Positions 7,278 to 14,632 of a stretch of DNA of 29,883 nt are shown piece after piece (position 1 is the first letter of the stretch; each line of letters begins with the position of its first letter). Both the position numbers and the translations under genes were made by a program. The stretch is from a virus. The notes beneath the pieces are model-generated. The model had not been told where the DNA came from. It did not search any database and was given only the letters and a program-made list of their open reading frames with translations. The stretch is from IMG/VR virus record IMGVR_UViG_3300017771_000066, positions 1 to 29,883 of that record; one strand, given 5' to 3'.

Positions 7278-7762
7278 TGGCACATTTTGCAGAAATAAAA
7301 CAATCTGATAATAAGGTTTTAAGAGTTGTTGTTTTAGATAACGCTGACATAGACGCTAATGGTGGTGACTATTCAGAAAGTGCTGAACAATACGTAGCAA
7401 ACAAAATACCTAACGACCCAGGTTATGATGGAGAATACCCAGCAACATATTGGAAACAAACATCATATAACAACAATGCAAGATACAACTATGCAACCGT
7501 AGATGGCACTTGGGATAATGCTAATCAAGCTTTTATAGACCCACAACCTTTTGATTCATGGACTCTAAGTGCTAATTTTTTATGGGAGCCACCTGTGGTT
7601 TACCCTACATCTGCTGAAATTGATGGTGTTGAAATTCAATTAATATGGAATGAAGCCGATCAAAAATGGCAGTGTTACAAAGATCAAGACCCTTTTCCTA
7701 TGTATGACTGGAATGCTGTTGACCTTGAATGGACAGCAACAGGCGAAAACTACTCAGTTTAA
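7277..7762 (+). CDS. Distal tail/fibre-associated protein, 161 aa
   Basis: It belongs to a recognisable marine phage type: an N-terminal MAHFAEI with a strand-rich VLRVVVLDNADID, a W-x-QTSYNNNAR-x-NYA block, then a Trp/Pro-rich C-terminus (FIDPQPFDSW, WEPPVVYP, W near residues 130 and 145). Such proteins accompany fibre genes in cyanophages and other marine phages and are thought to be structural. It is coupled to the glycine-rich gene (TAATGG) and is the last gene before the accessory oxygenase module. A near-consensus promoter begins at its stop codon. Confidence 0.65.
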   Translation: MAHFAEIKQSDNKVLRVVVLDNADIDANGGDYSESAEQYVANKIPNDPGYDGEYPATYWKQTSYNNNARYNYATVDGTWDNANQAFIDPQPFDSWTLSANFLWEPPVVYPTSAEIDGVEIQLIWNEADQKWQCYKDQDPFPMYDWNAVDLEWTATGENYSV

Positions 7763-7797
7763 TTGACTAAATAAAACCATTTGCTATAATATGGCAG
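7763..7797 (+). promoter_or_regulatory. Near-consensus extended -10 sigma70 promoter of the oxygenase module
   Basis: TTGACT (7763-7768), a 16-base spacer that ends in the extended-10 TGC, and TATAAT (7785-7790). The predicted start of transcription is at 7797 or 7798, which is the ATG of the first oxygenase gene. No Shine-Dalgarno sequence precedes this ATG, so a leaderless message is predicted. The promoter begins right after the stop codon of the tail gene. Confidence 0.8.
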
Positions 7798-8406
7798 ATG
7801 TTTACGAAAGAAATATACTACTACTTTAAGAATGCTTTACCCCCTAGATTATGTGAAGACATAATTAGATTTGGTAATGAGTCTAGTAAAGAAGTAGGAG
7901 TCATTGGTATAGAACAAGGTAGAAAAAATGCTATCAGAAAGCTAACCAAAAAAGAAAAAGCAGAGCCTAGAAAAATGAGAAAGTCTACTATTGCATGGTT
8001 AGATGATCCTTGGATATACAAAGAAATTCAACCTTATGTAGAGTTAGCTAATCAACAAGCTGGTTGGAATTTTGATTTAACAACAGTAGAAAAAATACAG
8101 TTTACTGAGTATCGTCCAGGTCAATTTTATAATTATCATCAAGACAATTTTCATAATGAAGGCTTAACAAGAAAAATATCTATGACTGTTAATCTAAGTA
8201 AAGATAGTGACTATGAAGGTGGAGATCTAGTCTTTAAAACAATTGACAGACAAAATCATAATATTATAGAAATAACAGATAAAGAGTTCAGACATCAAGG
8301 AACCCTGTGTGTATTCCCTTCTTTTGAAGTACACAAAGTATCACCAGTTACAAAAGGTGTAAGGTATTCTTTGGTACTATGGACGTTAGGAGAAAAGTTC
8401 AGATGA
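7798..8406 (+). CDS. 2-oxoglutarate/Fe(II)-dependent oxygenase (PKHD/prolyl-hydroxylase-type)
   Basis: The 202-aa protein has the complete set of residues for a prolyl-4-hydroxylase-like (PKHD) dioxygenase. His114 and Asp116 (NYHQDN) and His179 (EVHKVSP) are the predicted iron ligands, and Arg189 (GVRYSLVLW) is the predicted 2-oxoglutarate anchor. The sequence EGGDLVF before the distal His is also typical. These enzymes hydroxylate a substrate while turning 2-oxoglutarate into succinate and CO2. The substrate cannot be read from the sequence. It is the first gene of the module, directly at the promoter and without a Shine-Dalgarno site, and it overlaps the next gene by ATGA. Confidence 0.85.
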   Translation: MFTKEIYYYFKNALPPRLCEDIIRFGNESSKEVGVIGIEQGRKNAIRKLTKKEKAEPRKMRKSTIAWLDDPWIYKEIQPYVELANQQAGWNFDLTTVEKIQFTEYRPGQFYNYHQDNFHNEGLTRKISMTVNLSKDSDYEGGDLVFKTIDRQNHNIIEITDKEFRHQGTLCVFPSFEVHKVSPVTKGVRYSLVLWTLGEKFR

Positions 8407-8942
8407 AAGAAACAAAGTTTACAGAAATTGCATTAGTGCAAAATATTAAATTAAATACTAAAGCTATCGCTAGTGCGATTAATAAGACACCCTCATCATC
8501 TATTTTAGATGATACTAGATCCGTTACAAAGACAGATGTTGATGTAGCTGATTATTCTCAGAAGCCATACGGCATGGAGTTTTTTAAAAAAGTAAAATCA
8601 TCTATACGAGTATTTGCTAAAAAATATAATCATGCAGAGTTACGAGTTACTAACTATTGTTTTATTCGTATGAAAAAAGAAGATCAAGTAGACTACCATA
8701 GTTCTTTTGAATCTAACTTTGTAGGTATTTTTTTATTAGAAAAATCTGAAAAAGATCATCATGTTGTATTTTTTAATAATGAAAAAGCAAAAGATGTTAA
8801 GGTCAATATGAAACCTGGTGATCTATTATTATTTCCTGCTCATCTATTAAGAAAGTTTCCAAATTTAAAAACAAATAAAATGTACACTTATATAGTATTT
8901 GATTTTCATTTAGATAAACCAAGAATGTATGACGAAGAATAG
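8403..8942 (+). CDS. Degenerate 2OG-oxygenase-fold protein
   Basis: The ATG at 8403, overlapping the upstream TGA (ATGA), is preferred over an ATG at 8379 because every junction nearby is of this overlapping type. The 179-aa protein follows the cluster's oxygenase layout: an RVTNYCFIRM strand, an expected metal motif at DYHSSFESNFVGIFLL, then MKPGDLLLFPAHLLRKF and a final YTYIVFDFHL strand. The key residues have changed, however. His99 is followed by Ser101 rather than Asp or His, the distal His position holds Arg150, and no Arg is present for the co-substrate. It may be a pseudo-enzyme, a partner for another oxygenase, or a binding protein. Confidence 0.65.
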   Translation: MKETKFTEIALVQNIKLNTKAIASAINKTPSSSILDDTRSVTKTDVDVADYSQKPYGMEFFKKVKSSIRVFAKKYNHAELRVTNYCFIRMKKEDQVDYHSSFESNFVGIFLLEKSEKDHHVVFFNNEKAKDVKVNMKPGDLLLFPAHLLRKFPNLKTNKMYTYIVFDFHLDKPRMYDEE

Positions 8943-9546
8943 TTTTGAAAAAGAAGGTTTTCTAGTAATTAAGAAAGCAATCTCCACAGAATTAGCTAAG
9001 TTTTGTTTTGATTACTTTAACTTAAAAAGAAAGGTAACATCTAAACTCTTTGAAGACAGAGAGATATCTCCTTATACTAAATTTTTAGGACACTGGGCAG
9101 ATCAACAAGTTCCTAAAACATACTCACATTATTCAGATTTAGTTATGGAAACTCTTTTATTAAAATGTAGAAAGATATTAGAGAAAGAAACTAAATTAAA
9201 ATTAATTGAAAATTACTCTTACGCAAGGATCTATAAAAAGTTTGATACTTTGTTCAGACATAAAGATAGACCTGAATGTGAAATATCTTGCACCATGAAT
9301 TTAGGAGGCGACCCTTGGGCTATATATGTAAAGAATAAAAAACAACATAAGATAATGTTAGCTCCAGGTGATCTAATTATCTATAGAGGCTGTGATCTAG
9401 AGCACTGGAGAGATGTGTTTACTGGTGATAACTGCACACAAGTTTTTCTACACTATAGTCCTAAAAATAAAAAAGACATAAATAAGACAAAATATGATGG
9501 TAGACCTTTCATAGGATTACCTGAATTTTATAAAGGCAAAAAATGA
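8929..9546 (+). CDS. 2OG/Fe(II)-dependent oxygenase-like protein (HxD type)
   Basis: The 205-aa protein has an N-terminal FEKEGFLVIKKAIS segment that is a usual start of phytanoyl-CoA-type and phage 2OG oxygenases. Predicted iron ligands are His111 and Asp113 (FRHKDRPE) and His159 (DLEHWRD). The segment between them contains CTMNLGGDPW and LAPGDLIIYRG, the expected core strands. The usual Arg about ten residues after the distal His is not clear (NCTQVFLHY), so co-substrate binding may differ. It overlaps the previous gene by 14 bases and the carbamoyltransferase gene by ATGA, so they are probably made together. Confidence 0.8.
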   Translation: MTKNSFEKEGFLVIKKAISTELAKFCFDYFNLKRKVTSKLFEDREISPYTKFLGHWADQQVPKTYSHYSDLVMETLLLKCRKILEKETKLKLIENYSYARIYKKFDTLFRHKDRPECEISCTMNLGGDPWAIYVKNKKQHKIMLAPGDLIIYRGCDLEHWRDVFTGDNCTQVFLHYSPKNKKDINKTKYDGRPFIGLPEFYKGKK

Positions 9547-10961
9547 TTTCGCTGTATATTCACTCTAGTCACGATGGATCCGTGACTTGCATAAAAGATA
9601 AACGTATATTGTTTCATCACCAGATAGATAGATTTAATAAATTCAAACACACCTCTATGCCTCATCTTGCTTTCTTTAAAAAACTTTTAGAACTAAATCA
9701 AAAAATAGACAAGGTTGTATTTACGTTTTTTATAAAAGATAACGCAACTGTCATTTGGGAAAAGTACCTAAAACGATTAAGAATAATTGATAAGTCAACA
9801 GAAGTTATTTATGTTATTGACAAACACCATATCTATCACGCATCGTGTGCTAAACTTTTTCACCCCTACGCAGATTACTTTTTAGTTTGGGACAGAGAAG
9901 GTATGACTAACAAAAATAACGAAACAGAACAAGAGACCGTGTATAACAATAAGTTTACTAAAATATATTCTAATGTAAGAAAAGGTGATGGGTCCAATAT
10001 TGGTTTGGGCAGAAGGTATGATGCAGCTACCATAGCCTGTGGTTTTAATGATTTTGAAGAAGGTAAGACAATGGCACTAGCACAATACAAAAGACCGGGT
10101 GCTGCTTTCTTTGAACAGAGAAGGTTGGAAAAAAAGAGTCTAGTTTTATTACAAACATTAGAGATGTTACATTTTAAAAAAGGAGACACTGTTTGCTTAA
10201 CAGGAGGAGTTACACAAAACGTAATTAATAATTCTAATTTAAAAAATAAATTAAAAGATATTAAGATTGTAGCAGACCCTTTCAATGGTGACTTCGGTAT
10301 ATCTTTAGGCGCTGCTGCCTACCATGAAAACTTACATAAAATTTATATGCCAATTAAAAGTATATATACAGGTCTAGAAACTAAAATAGATATTAGTAGA
10401 TTTGATAAATACAATAAAAAGAAAGTTGAGTACAAAGAAGTTTGTGATGTGTTACAAAAAGAACCTGTTGCTATCTTTCAATCTAAATCTGAACAAGGTC
10501 AAAGAGGTTTAGGAAACCGATCATTACTATTAGATATAAATGCTAAAGATGCTATTAAAAAAATAAACGCAATAAAAAAGAGAGAATGGTTTAGACCCTT
10601 TGCTTGTTCTATTTATGAAAGAGATGCTTCGACTTGGTTTGATACTAAAGGTGAATTATCTCCTTATATGATGTTTACATACAAATCAAAAAAACCAAAG
10701 CTTACTAAAAACGTTTGTTGTGTAAACAACACGAGTAGAATACAAACAGTAAATCAATATTCAAACTTTGGTCTGACTTGTTTACTAAGAACAAATAAAA
10801 AATTTTACAACAGACCTTTGTTATTAAACACTAGTTTAAATCTACCTGGCCACACTTTAGTAGAAACCATAGATGATCTTTTATATATGTTTGAAACAAC
10901 ACCTTTGAACTATATTTATTTTCCAGAAGAACACACACTAATAAGTAAAAATGATATTTAA
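9543..10961 (+). CDS. NodU/TobZ-family O-carbamoyltransferase
   Basis: The 472-aa protein has both parts of the NodU/TobZ/HypF-C carbamoyltransferases. The N-terminal Kae1-like domain carries HHIYHASCA (95-103), LTGGVTQNV (219-227) and DPFNGDFGISLGAA (245-258), which bind the metal and the carbamoyl-adenylate. The C-terminal domain carries GQRGLGNRS (319-327), REWFRPFA (347-354), RIQTV (399-403) and NTSLNLPG (429-436). These enzymes use carbamoyl phosphate and ATP to put a carbamoyl group on a hydroxyl. At 472 residues it is shorter than typical members (about 550-600). Its partner genes are oxygenases that could create the hydroxyl. The substrate (DNA base, glycan, protein or metabolite) is unknown. 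Confidence 0.9.
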   Translation: MISLYIHSSHDGSVTCIKDKRILFHHQIDRFNKFKHTSMPHLAFFKKLLELNQKIDKVVFTFFIKDNATVIWEKYLKRLRIIDKSTEVIYVIDKHHIYHASCAKLFHPYADYFLVWDREGMTNKNNETEQETVYNNKFTKIYSNVRKGDGSNIGLGRRYDAATIACGFNDFEEGKTMALAQYKRPGAAFFEQRRLEKKSLVLLQTLEMLHFKKGDTVCLTGGVTQNVINNSNLKNKLKDIKIVADPFNGDFGISLGAAAYHENLHKIYMPIKSIYTGLETKIDISRFDKYNKKKVEYKEVCDVLQKEPVAIFQSKSEQGQRGLGNRSLLLDINAKDAIKKINAIKKREWFRPFACSIYERDASTWFDTKGELSPYMMFTYKSKKPKLTKNVCCVNNTSRIQTVNQYSNFGLTCLLRTNKKFYNRPLLLNTSLNLPGHTLVETIDDLLYMFETTPLNYIYFPEEHTLISKNDI

Positions 10962-11445
10962 AACAAAAGTAAAAGAACACAGTTCGATAAAAGATAAGCT
11001 AGTAAAAGCAATAGAAAATGCTGAAGGAGAAGCATATGAGTCTATTGAAAAAACTGACTGGCATTTACAAAATGTACCAAGAGAGTACATGCATATAGCA
11101 GTGCCGATACTTAAACCCTATATACGAGAGCTAATAAAACATTTGTACAAAGAACACCATGATATAATAAAAGCTAATCTAAGTAATTCTTGGTATCAGA
11201 TATATAAGAAAAACTCTCAACATACTTGGCATACACATACTAAAACTCAATTAGCTAACGTGTATCTTATAGAGTTACCTGAAAAGAAATATGCTACAAA
11301 ATTTTTAAACCATAAAACAGTTAATCTAGAAGAGGGCGATATACTGACTTTTCCATCGTGGTATCTACATTCTTCACCTATTATTAAATCAAATAAAAGA
11401 AAAATAATTATTGCATATAACTTAGATATGGAGTGCTTAATATGA
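10951..11445 (+). CDS. 2OG/Fe(II) oxygenase-fold protein (HxH type)
   Basis: The 164-aa protein is close in layout to the TIGR02466-type putative 2OG-Fe(II) oxygenases: SWYQIYKKNSQHTWHTHTK, then NLEEGDILTFPSWYLHSSP, then KRKIIIAYNL. The predicted metal residues are His94 and His96 (WHTH) and His140, and Arg150 is the likely 2-oxoglutarate anchor. Note that the second ligand is His, not the usual Asp. It overlaps the carbamoyltransferase by 11 bases and the next gene by ATGA. Activity is predicted from conserved residues only. Confidence 0.8.
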   Translation: MIFKTKVKEHSSIKDKLVKAIENAEGEAYESIEKTDWHLQNVPREYMHIAVPILKPYIRELIKHLYKEHHDIIKANLSNSWYQIYKKNSQHTWHTHTKTQLANVYLIELPEKKYATKFLNHKTVNLEEGDILTFPSWYLHSSPIIKSNKRKIIIAYNLDMECLI

Positions 11446-12104
11446 TGTGGCCAACTATCTGTATAGATAACTTCTTTAATAATCCTAAACAAGTTTTAGA
11501 ATATTCAAAGACTTTAAAATATACACCAGCTGAGAAAGGTAACTGGCCAGGTGTAAGATCAAAAGCTATACATGAGATAGACAACGATTTCTATACTCAC
11601 ATAGCAACTAAAATGATAGCAGCATTATACCCTAACGAGTGGCAAGATATAGGTTGGTTAGCTAATAGTTATTTTCAAAAGATAGATTCTAGATGGAGAG
11701 GACCAGGTTGGGTACATAAAGATGTTCATCAACAGTTTTCATCTATTATTTATTTAAGTGGCGATACTAGTTGTGGCACTTCTTTGTATAAAGAAAACAC
11801 ACATGAAACAGTCCCTCTAGTAAACAATATGAAGACGTCTTCTAATTTAAAACCGTCTAAGATGAAGACTGCAGAATATAAAAAAGAATTAGAAAAACAT
11901 AACAATAAGTTTACAAAAACAGTTTCGTTTAACTCTGAAATAAATAGATGTATTATGTTTGATTCTTATCAATACCATGCAGTAGACAATTTTAATAAAG
12001 ACGATGATAATGAGAGAGTAACTATAATAACTTTTTTCAATAGTATTTTTAGACATGATGGTAAACCTTTGAATCCACATGCCGGGGAGAGTTCTAGAAT
12101 ATGA
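11442..12104 (+). CDS. DUF6445-like 2OG/Fe(II) oxygenase
   Basis: I chose the ATG at 11442, which overlaps the upstream TGA as in the rest of the module, over an upstream GTG at 11433. The 220-aa protein has the DUF6445 pattern: an N-terminal CIDNFFNNPKQVLEYS, then WVHKDVHQQFSSIIYLSGD, a large insert, and CIMFDSYQYHAVDNF followed by NERVTIITFF. Predicted iron ligands are His92, Asp94 and His179, with Arg192 as the co-substrate anchor. In phages this family is of unknown substrate. The insert of about 55 residues (118-170) between the strands is Lys/Asn-rich and may hold the substrate lid. Confidence 0.8.
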   Translation: MMWPTICIDNFFNNPKQVLEYSKTLKYTPAEKGNWPGVRSKAIHEIDNDFYTHIATKMIAALYPNEWQDIGWLANSYFQKIDSRWRGPGWVHKDVHQQFSSIIYLSGDTSCGTSLYKENTHETVPLVNNMKTSSNLKPSKMKTAEYKKELEKHNNKFTKTVSFNSEINRCIMFDSYQYHAVDNFNKDDDNERVTIITFFNSIFRHDGKPLNPHAGESSRI

Positions 12105-12664
12105 ATCTAACATACTGGTTTCCAACTGTACTAGGAGAATCAACTATGCCTAATGCAGACAAAGAATATAAAAAACTAAAACCACACATAGAGAAGATTG
12201 TAAAAAAATCTGGTAAATGTTTTAATTACTACCCTATTCACAAAGATAAAAAATTTAAAAACATAAATGACTTTGTTTTAAAAGAAACAACAGAGTATGC
12301 TAAAGCACACAGCTTTGATGCACCCACAATACAAGAGTCATGGTTTAATAACTATAAACCTGGAGACATTAACGATCCACATACACACGCAGGTTCGCAT
12401 CTAACTGCAGTATATTATTTAGTAGGTGAAAAAGATGATTCAGCTTTATTGATATACAGTCCAGTTCCGACAGACATGTCTAACCCTAGTAAAAAAACAG
12501 TCACTGATCCACACAATAGAAGCAATCCTTTGACATCAGAAACATGTATCATAAAACCATCTAATGGGTTCTTGTGCATCTTCAGAAGTTTTATTACTCA
12601 CCAGGTCCCATTAAAAGTAAATAAATCACCAAGGATATCTTTAACCTACACATTCAATGTTTAA
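12101..12664 (+). CDS. TIGR02466-like putative 2OG/Fe(II) oxygenase (HxH type)
   Basis: The 187-aa protein begins with the usual family opening (LTYWFPTVLGES) and has the core ESWFNNYKPGDINDPHTHAG, a YYLVG strand, and FRSFITHQVPLK followed by SPRISLTYTFNV. Predicted metal residues are His94 and His96 (HTH) and His167; Arg178 is the probable 2-oxoglutarate anchor. It is joined to the upstream gene by ATGA and overlaps the next by 8 bases. It is complete for its family, so probably active. The substrate is unknown. Confidence 0.85.
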   Translation: MNLTYWFPTVLGESTMPNADKEYKKLKPHIEKIVKKSGKCFNYYPIHKDKKFKNINDFVLKETTEYAKAHSFDAPTIQESWFNNYKPGDINDPHTHAGSHLTAVYYLVGEKDDSALLIYSPVPTDMSNPSKKTVTDPHNRSNPLTSETCIIKPSNGFLCIFRSFITHQVPLKVNKSPRISLTYTFNV

Positions 12665-12956
12665 ACATTTTACAAAACATTTAAAGAGTGTTCGATATCC
12701 CAAGAAACAGGAAACATGGGACGTATCAGGTATACTAGGAAACGAAAGATATAACTTTGATATAAGAAAACTAGATGAACCACAGAAATTTACGACTGCA
12801 ACTAAAGCTACTAAGCTGGTGTTTGATCTACCTACTAAATTTGTTATTGTAGATTCACAAGAACTACATGCTTACATATTTAAAAATAAGATAAACTATC
12901 TTATACTAGATGACATAGTAAAAGAACTAGAATGGAATATAATATTAGATAAATGA
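12657..12956 (+). CDS. Small unknown protein in the oxygenase operon, 99 aa
   Basis: The gene overlaps both neighbours (8 bases upstream, ATGA downstream) and has no Shine-Dalgarno site, so it belongs to the module. The protein starts with a basic stretch (FKHFTKHLKSVRYPKK), followed by a mixed region with hydrophobic beta strands (ATKLVFDLPTKFVIVDSQEL) and a C-terminal helix (DDIVKELEWNIILDK). No oxygenase metal motif or membrane segment is seen. It could be an accessory or specificity subunit for a neighbouring enzyme. I do not recognise the family. Confidence 0.65.
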   Translation: MFKHFTKHLKSVRYPKKQETWDVSGILGNERYNFDIRKLDEPQKFTTATKATKLVFDLPTKFVIVDSQELHAYIFKNKINYLILDDIVKELEWNIILDK

Positions 12957-13468
12957 TTAAGTTAAATAAATGTATAAAAAGTAAAGTATTAAAGTCCTTC
13001 TTTTATCTAGAAGGTAACATAAAAATAAACAGTCAGTATTTTATTGAGAAAATAAAACAAGGGTGTAGTCAAGAAGACAACTTAAATGGCCAGACTAATA
13101 TTAAAGGTAATCAAACTTCATGGAAATATTTTAATGATGACCCTGCATTTTTAAATGCAATAGATGAAATAATTACTTGTTTAGATAAAAATGTAGACCT
13201 ACCTTCATACGAGCTTAAAGACTCTTGGGGTTTTAATCTAGGATATGGGGGTAAAACAGAGGAACACAACCACATACCACACCTATGGTCTGGTGCACTG
13301 TATCTAAATAGCCATAACCAAACCTTAGATTTTAATGAGATAAAAAGAAAAGTTAAACCGGAACCGGGGAACTTTGTTTTGTTCTCAGCTTTTTTAAAAC
13401 ACAAGTGTAATCAGAATAGAAGTAAAGATGTTAAGTGGGGAATTAGCTTTAATTTAAGTCCAAGATAA
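12953..13468 (+). CDS. 2OG/Fe(II) oxygenase-fold protein (HxH type, altered co-substrate residue)
   Basis: The 171-aa protein has the expected core: SWGFNLGYGGKTEEHNHIPH, a SGALYLN strand, PEPGNFVLFSAFLKHKCNQN and VKWGISFNL. Predicted metal residues are His105, His107 and His150. The usual Arg in the last strand is absent; Lys161 may take its place. It is the last gene before an internal promoter; only 13 bases separate it from the next start, and those bases contain TATAAT. Activity is less certain than for the neighbours because the anchor residue differs. Confidence 0.75.
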   Translation: MIKLNKCIKSKVLKSFFYLEGNIKINSQYFIEKIKQGCSQEDNLNGQTNIKGNQTSWKYFNDDPAFLNAIDEIITCLDKNVDLPSYELKDSWGFNLGYGGKTEEHNHIPHLWSGALYLNSHNQTLDFNEIKRKVKPEPGNFVLFSAFLKHKCNQNRSKDVKWGISFNLSPR

Positions 13469-13481
13469 GATATAATAAATT
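13448..13481 (+). promoter_or_regulatory. Internal promoter of the second half of the oxygenase module (probably leaderless)
   Basis: TATAAT (13471-13476) is a perfect -10 element, with a weak -35 (TTTAAT, 13448-13453) at 17 bases. The next ATG begins 6 bases after the -10, where transcription would start. There is no Shine-Dalgarno site between the -10 and the ATG. This is also the only junction in the module where the genes do not overlap. Confidence 0.55.
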
Positions 13482-14159
13482 ATGTTTAGAAAGAAAATAA
13501 CGATACAGTATAAGGACCCGTTTGATTATAAGATAATTAAAGATATGTTTAAGGTCATTCCTAAAAACTATCCTCCTTACTTTGGTGCAATACCTAAGAC
13601 AATGTTTAATCCTTTTACGGGACATGCAAGACCAGATCAAAAAACAATAAAGAGTTGTTCAGGTTTTATAAACTTATACAAAAGATCTATCTTAGTATCT
13701 TCTCCTTTTGATATTTATTTAGAGTTTGATGAGAATAAAATAATAACAGAAGAGATAGGAAAAACAGGTTGGAAGATAACTACTCAACAAAATAACGCAC
13801 AGTTATTAAATTATGCAAACAGTAAAAACTATAAATTTTTAATAAAACTAGAACTACCTATCTATTTAAAAAGTGATGCATCAATAGTTATGTTAGACTC
13901 TTTCTATCATTTTAATAAATACGAAATTATACCAGGTATAATTAATAAGAAGTATGAGTCGATAATATCTTTTTTTATGCCTGTAAAAAAACGACAGACA
14001 GAACTATATATAAAGCAAGGAGACCCTTTGTTTTTAATAGTGCCTATGTGTGAAGATAAAATAAAACTTAAGATAAAAAAGAATAATAACATACCTACAC
14101 AAAACACAACACTTACTTTCTCTTCTTTAAAAGAATTTGTAATGGATAAACTTACATGA
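13482..14159 (+). CDS. Unknown protein in the oxygenase module, 225 aa
   Basis: The protein is rich in Lys, Ile and beta-strand-like segments and has no clear 2OG oxygenase motif. A central motif (KTIKSCSGFINLYKRSILV, then SPFDIYLEFDENK, then GWKITTQQNNAQLLNY) resembles a family of phage proteins of unknown function that I know only from their pattern (a conserved Ser-x-Lys/Arg-x-Cys-Pro/Ser-x-Phe and a following Trp/Phe-Asp-Ile strand). Beta strands with alternating Lys and hydrophobics follow, ending in a charged tail. It starts directly at the internal promoter and overlaps the next oxygenase by ATGA. A binding or substrate-presenting role is possible but unproved. Confidence 0.6.
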   Translation: MFRKKITIQYKDPFDYKIIKDMFKVIPKNYPPYFGAIPKTMFNPFTGHARPDQKTIKSCSGFINLYKRSILVSSPFDIYLEFDENKIITEEIGKTGWKITTQQNNAQLLNYANSKNYKFLIKLELPIYLKSDASIVMLDSFYHFNKYEIIPGIINKKYESIISFFMPVKKRQTELYIKQGDPLFLIVPMCEDKIKLKIKKNNNIPTQNTTLTFSSLKEFVMDKLT

Positions 14160-14632
14160 TAAAAATTCAAAAGAATTTTTTAGATACAGATGTATTACAA
14201 AATATAAACAATGCAGTAATGCAGACTACCTTTCCTTGGTATTATTCCGGTATTACAAACGCAGAAGATAAGAACAAGCAGTTCTACCATACCTTTTATC
14301 ACAACAATCATATTAACAGTGAATACTATGACTTAGTTAGACCTATATTAATTAAACTAAAGCCAGTAGTGATTATGAGAATTAAATTAAACTTATTGTT
14401 AAAGACACCTAAAATTATAGAACATGATGATCATACTGATGTAGACTCTGAAAGTATTACTTCATCTATACTTTATTTAAATACCAATAATGGTTATACT
14501 AGATTTAAAAATAGAAAGATAATATCAGAGGAAAACAAGTTAGTTACTTTTCCTTCAGCTGTAAAACATCATGGGACGACATGTACTGATGCAGATGAAA
14601 GACTGGTATTAAATATAATGTATGTCAGATAA
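14156..14632 (+). CDS. 2OG/Fe(II) oxygenase (HxD type, phage family)
   Basis: The 158-aa protein has a full set of expected residues: EHDDHTDVDSESI (His93 and Asp95 predicted as ligands), a SILYLNTNNGYTRF strand, then LVTFPSAVKHHGTTCTDADER with His138 as distal ligand and Arg149 as 2-oxoglutarate anchor. The HxG after the distal His followed by Asp and Arg is common in phage members of this family. ATGA overlap with the upstream gene, and an 11-base overlap with the next, place it in the second transcription unit of the module. Confidence 0.85.
   Translation: MIKIQKNFLDTDVLQNINNAVMQTTFPWYYSGITNAEDKNKQFYHTFYHNNHINSEYYDLVRPILIKLKPVVIMRIKLNLLLKTPKIIEHDDHTDVDSESITSSILYLNTNNGYTRFKNRKIISEENKLVTFPSAVKHHGTTCTDADERLVLNIMYVR

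Noticed and set aside
14591-14624. TATAAT at 14614-14619 before the last oxygenase gene as another promoter
   Set aside because: There is no -35 element at a suitable distance, and the ATG begins three bases after it, so the RNA would start inside the coding sequence. AT-rich sequence gives such matches by chance.
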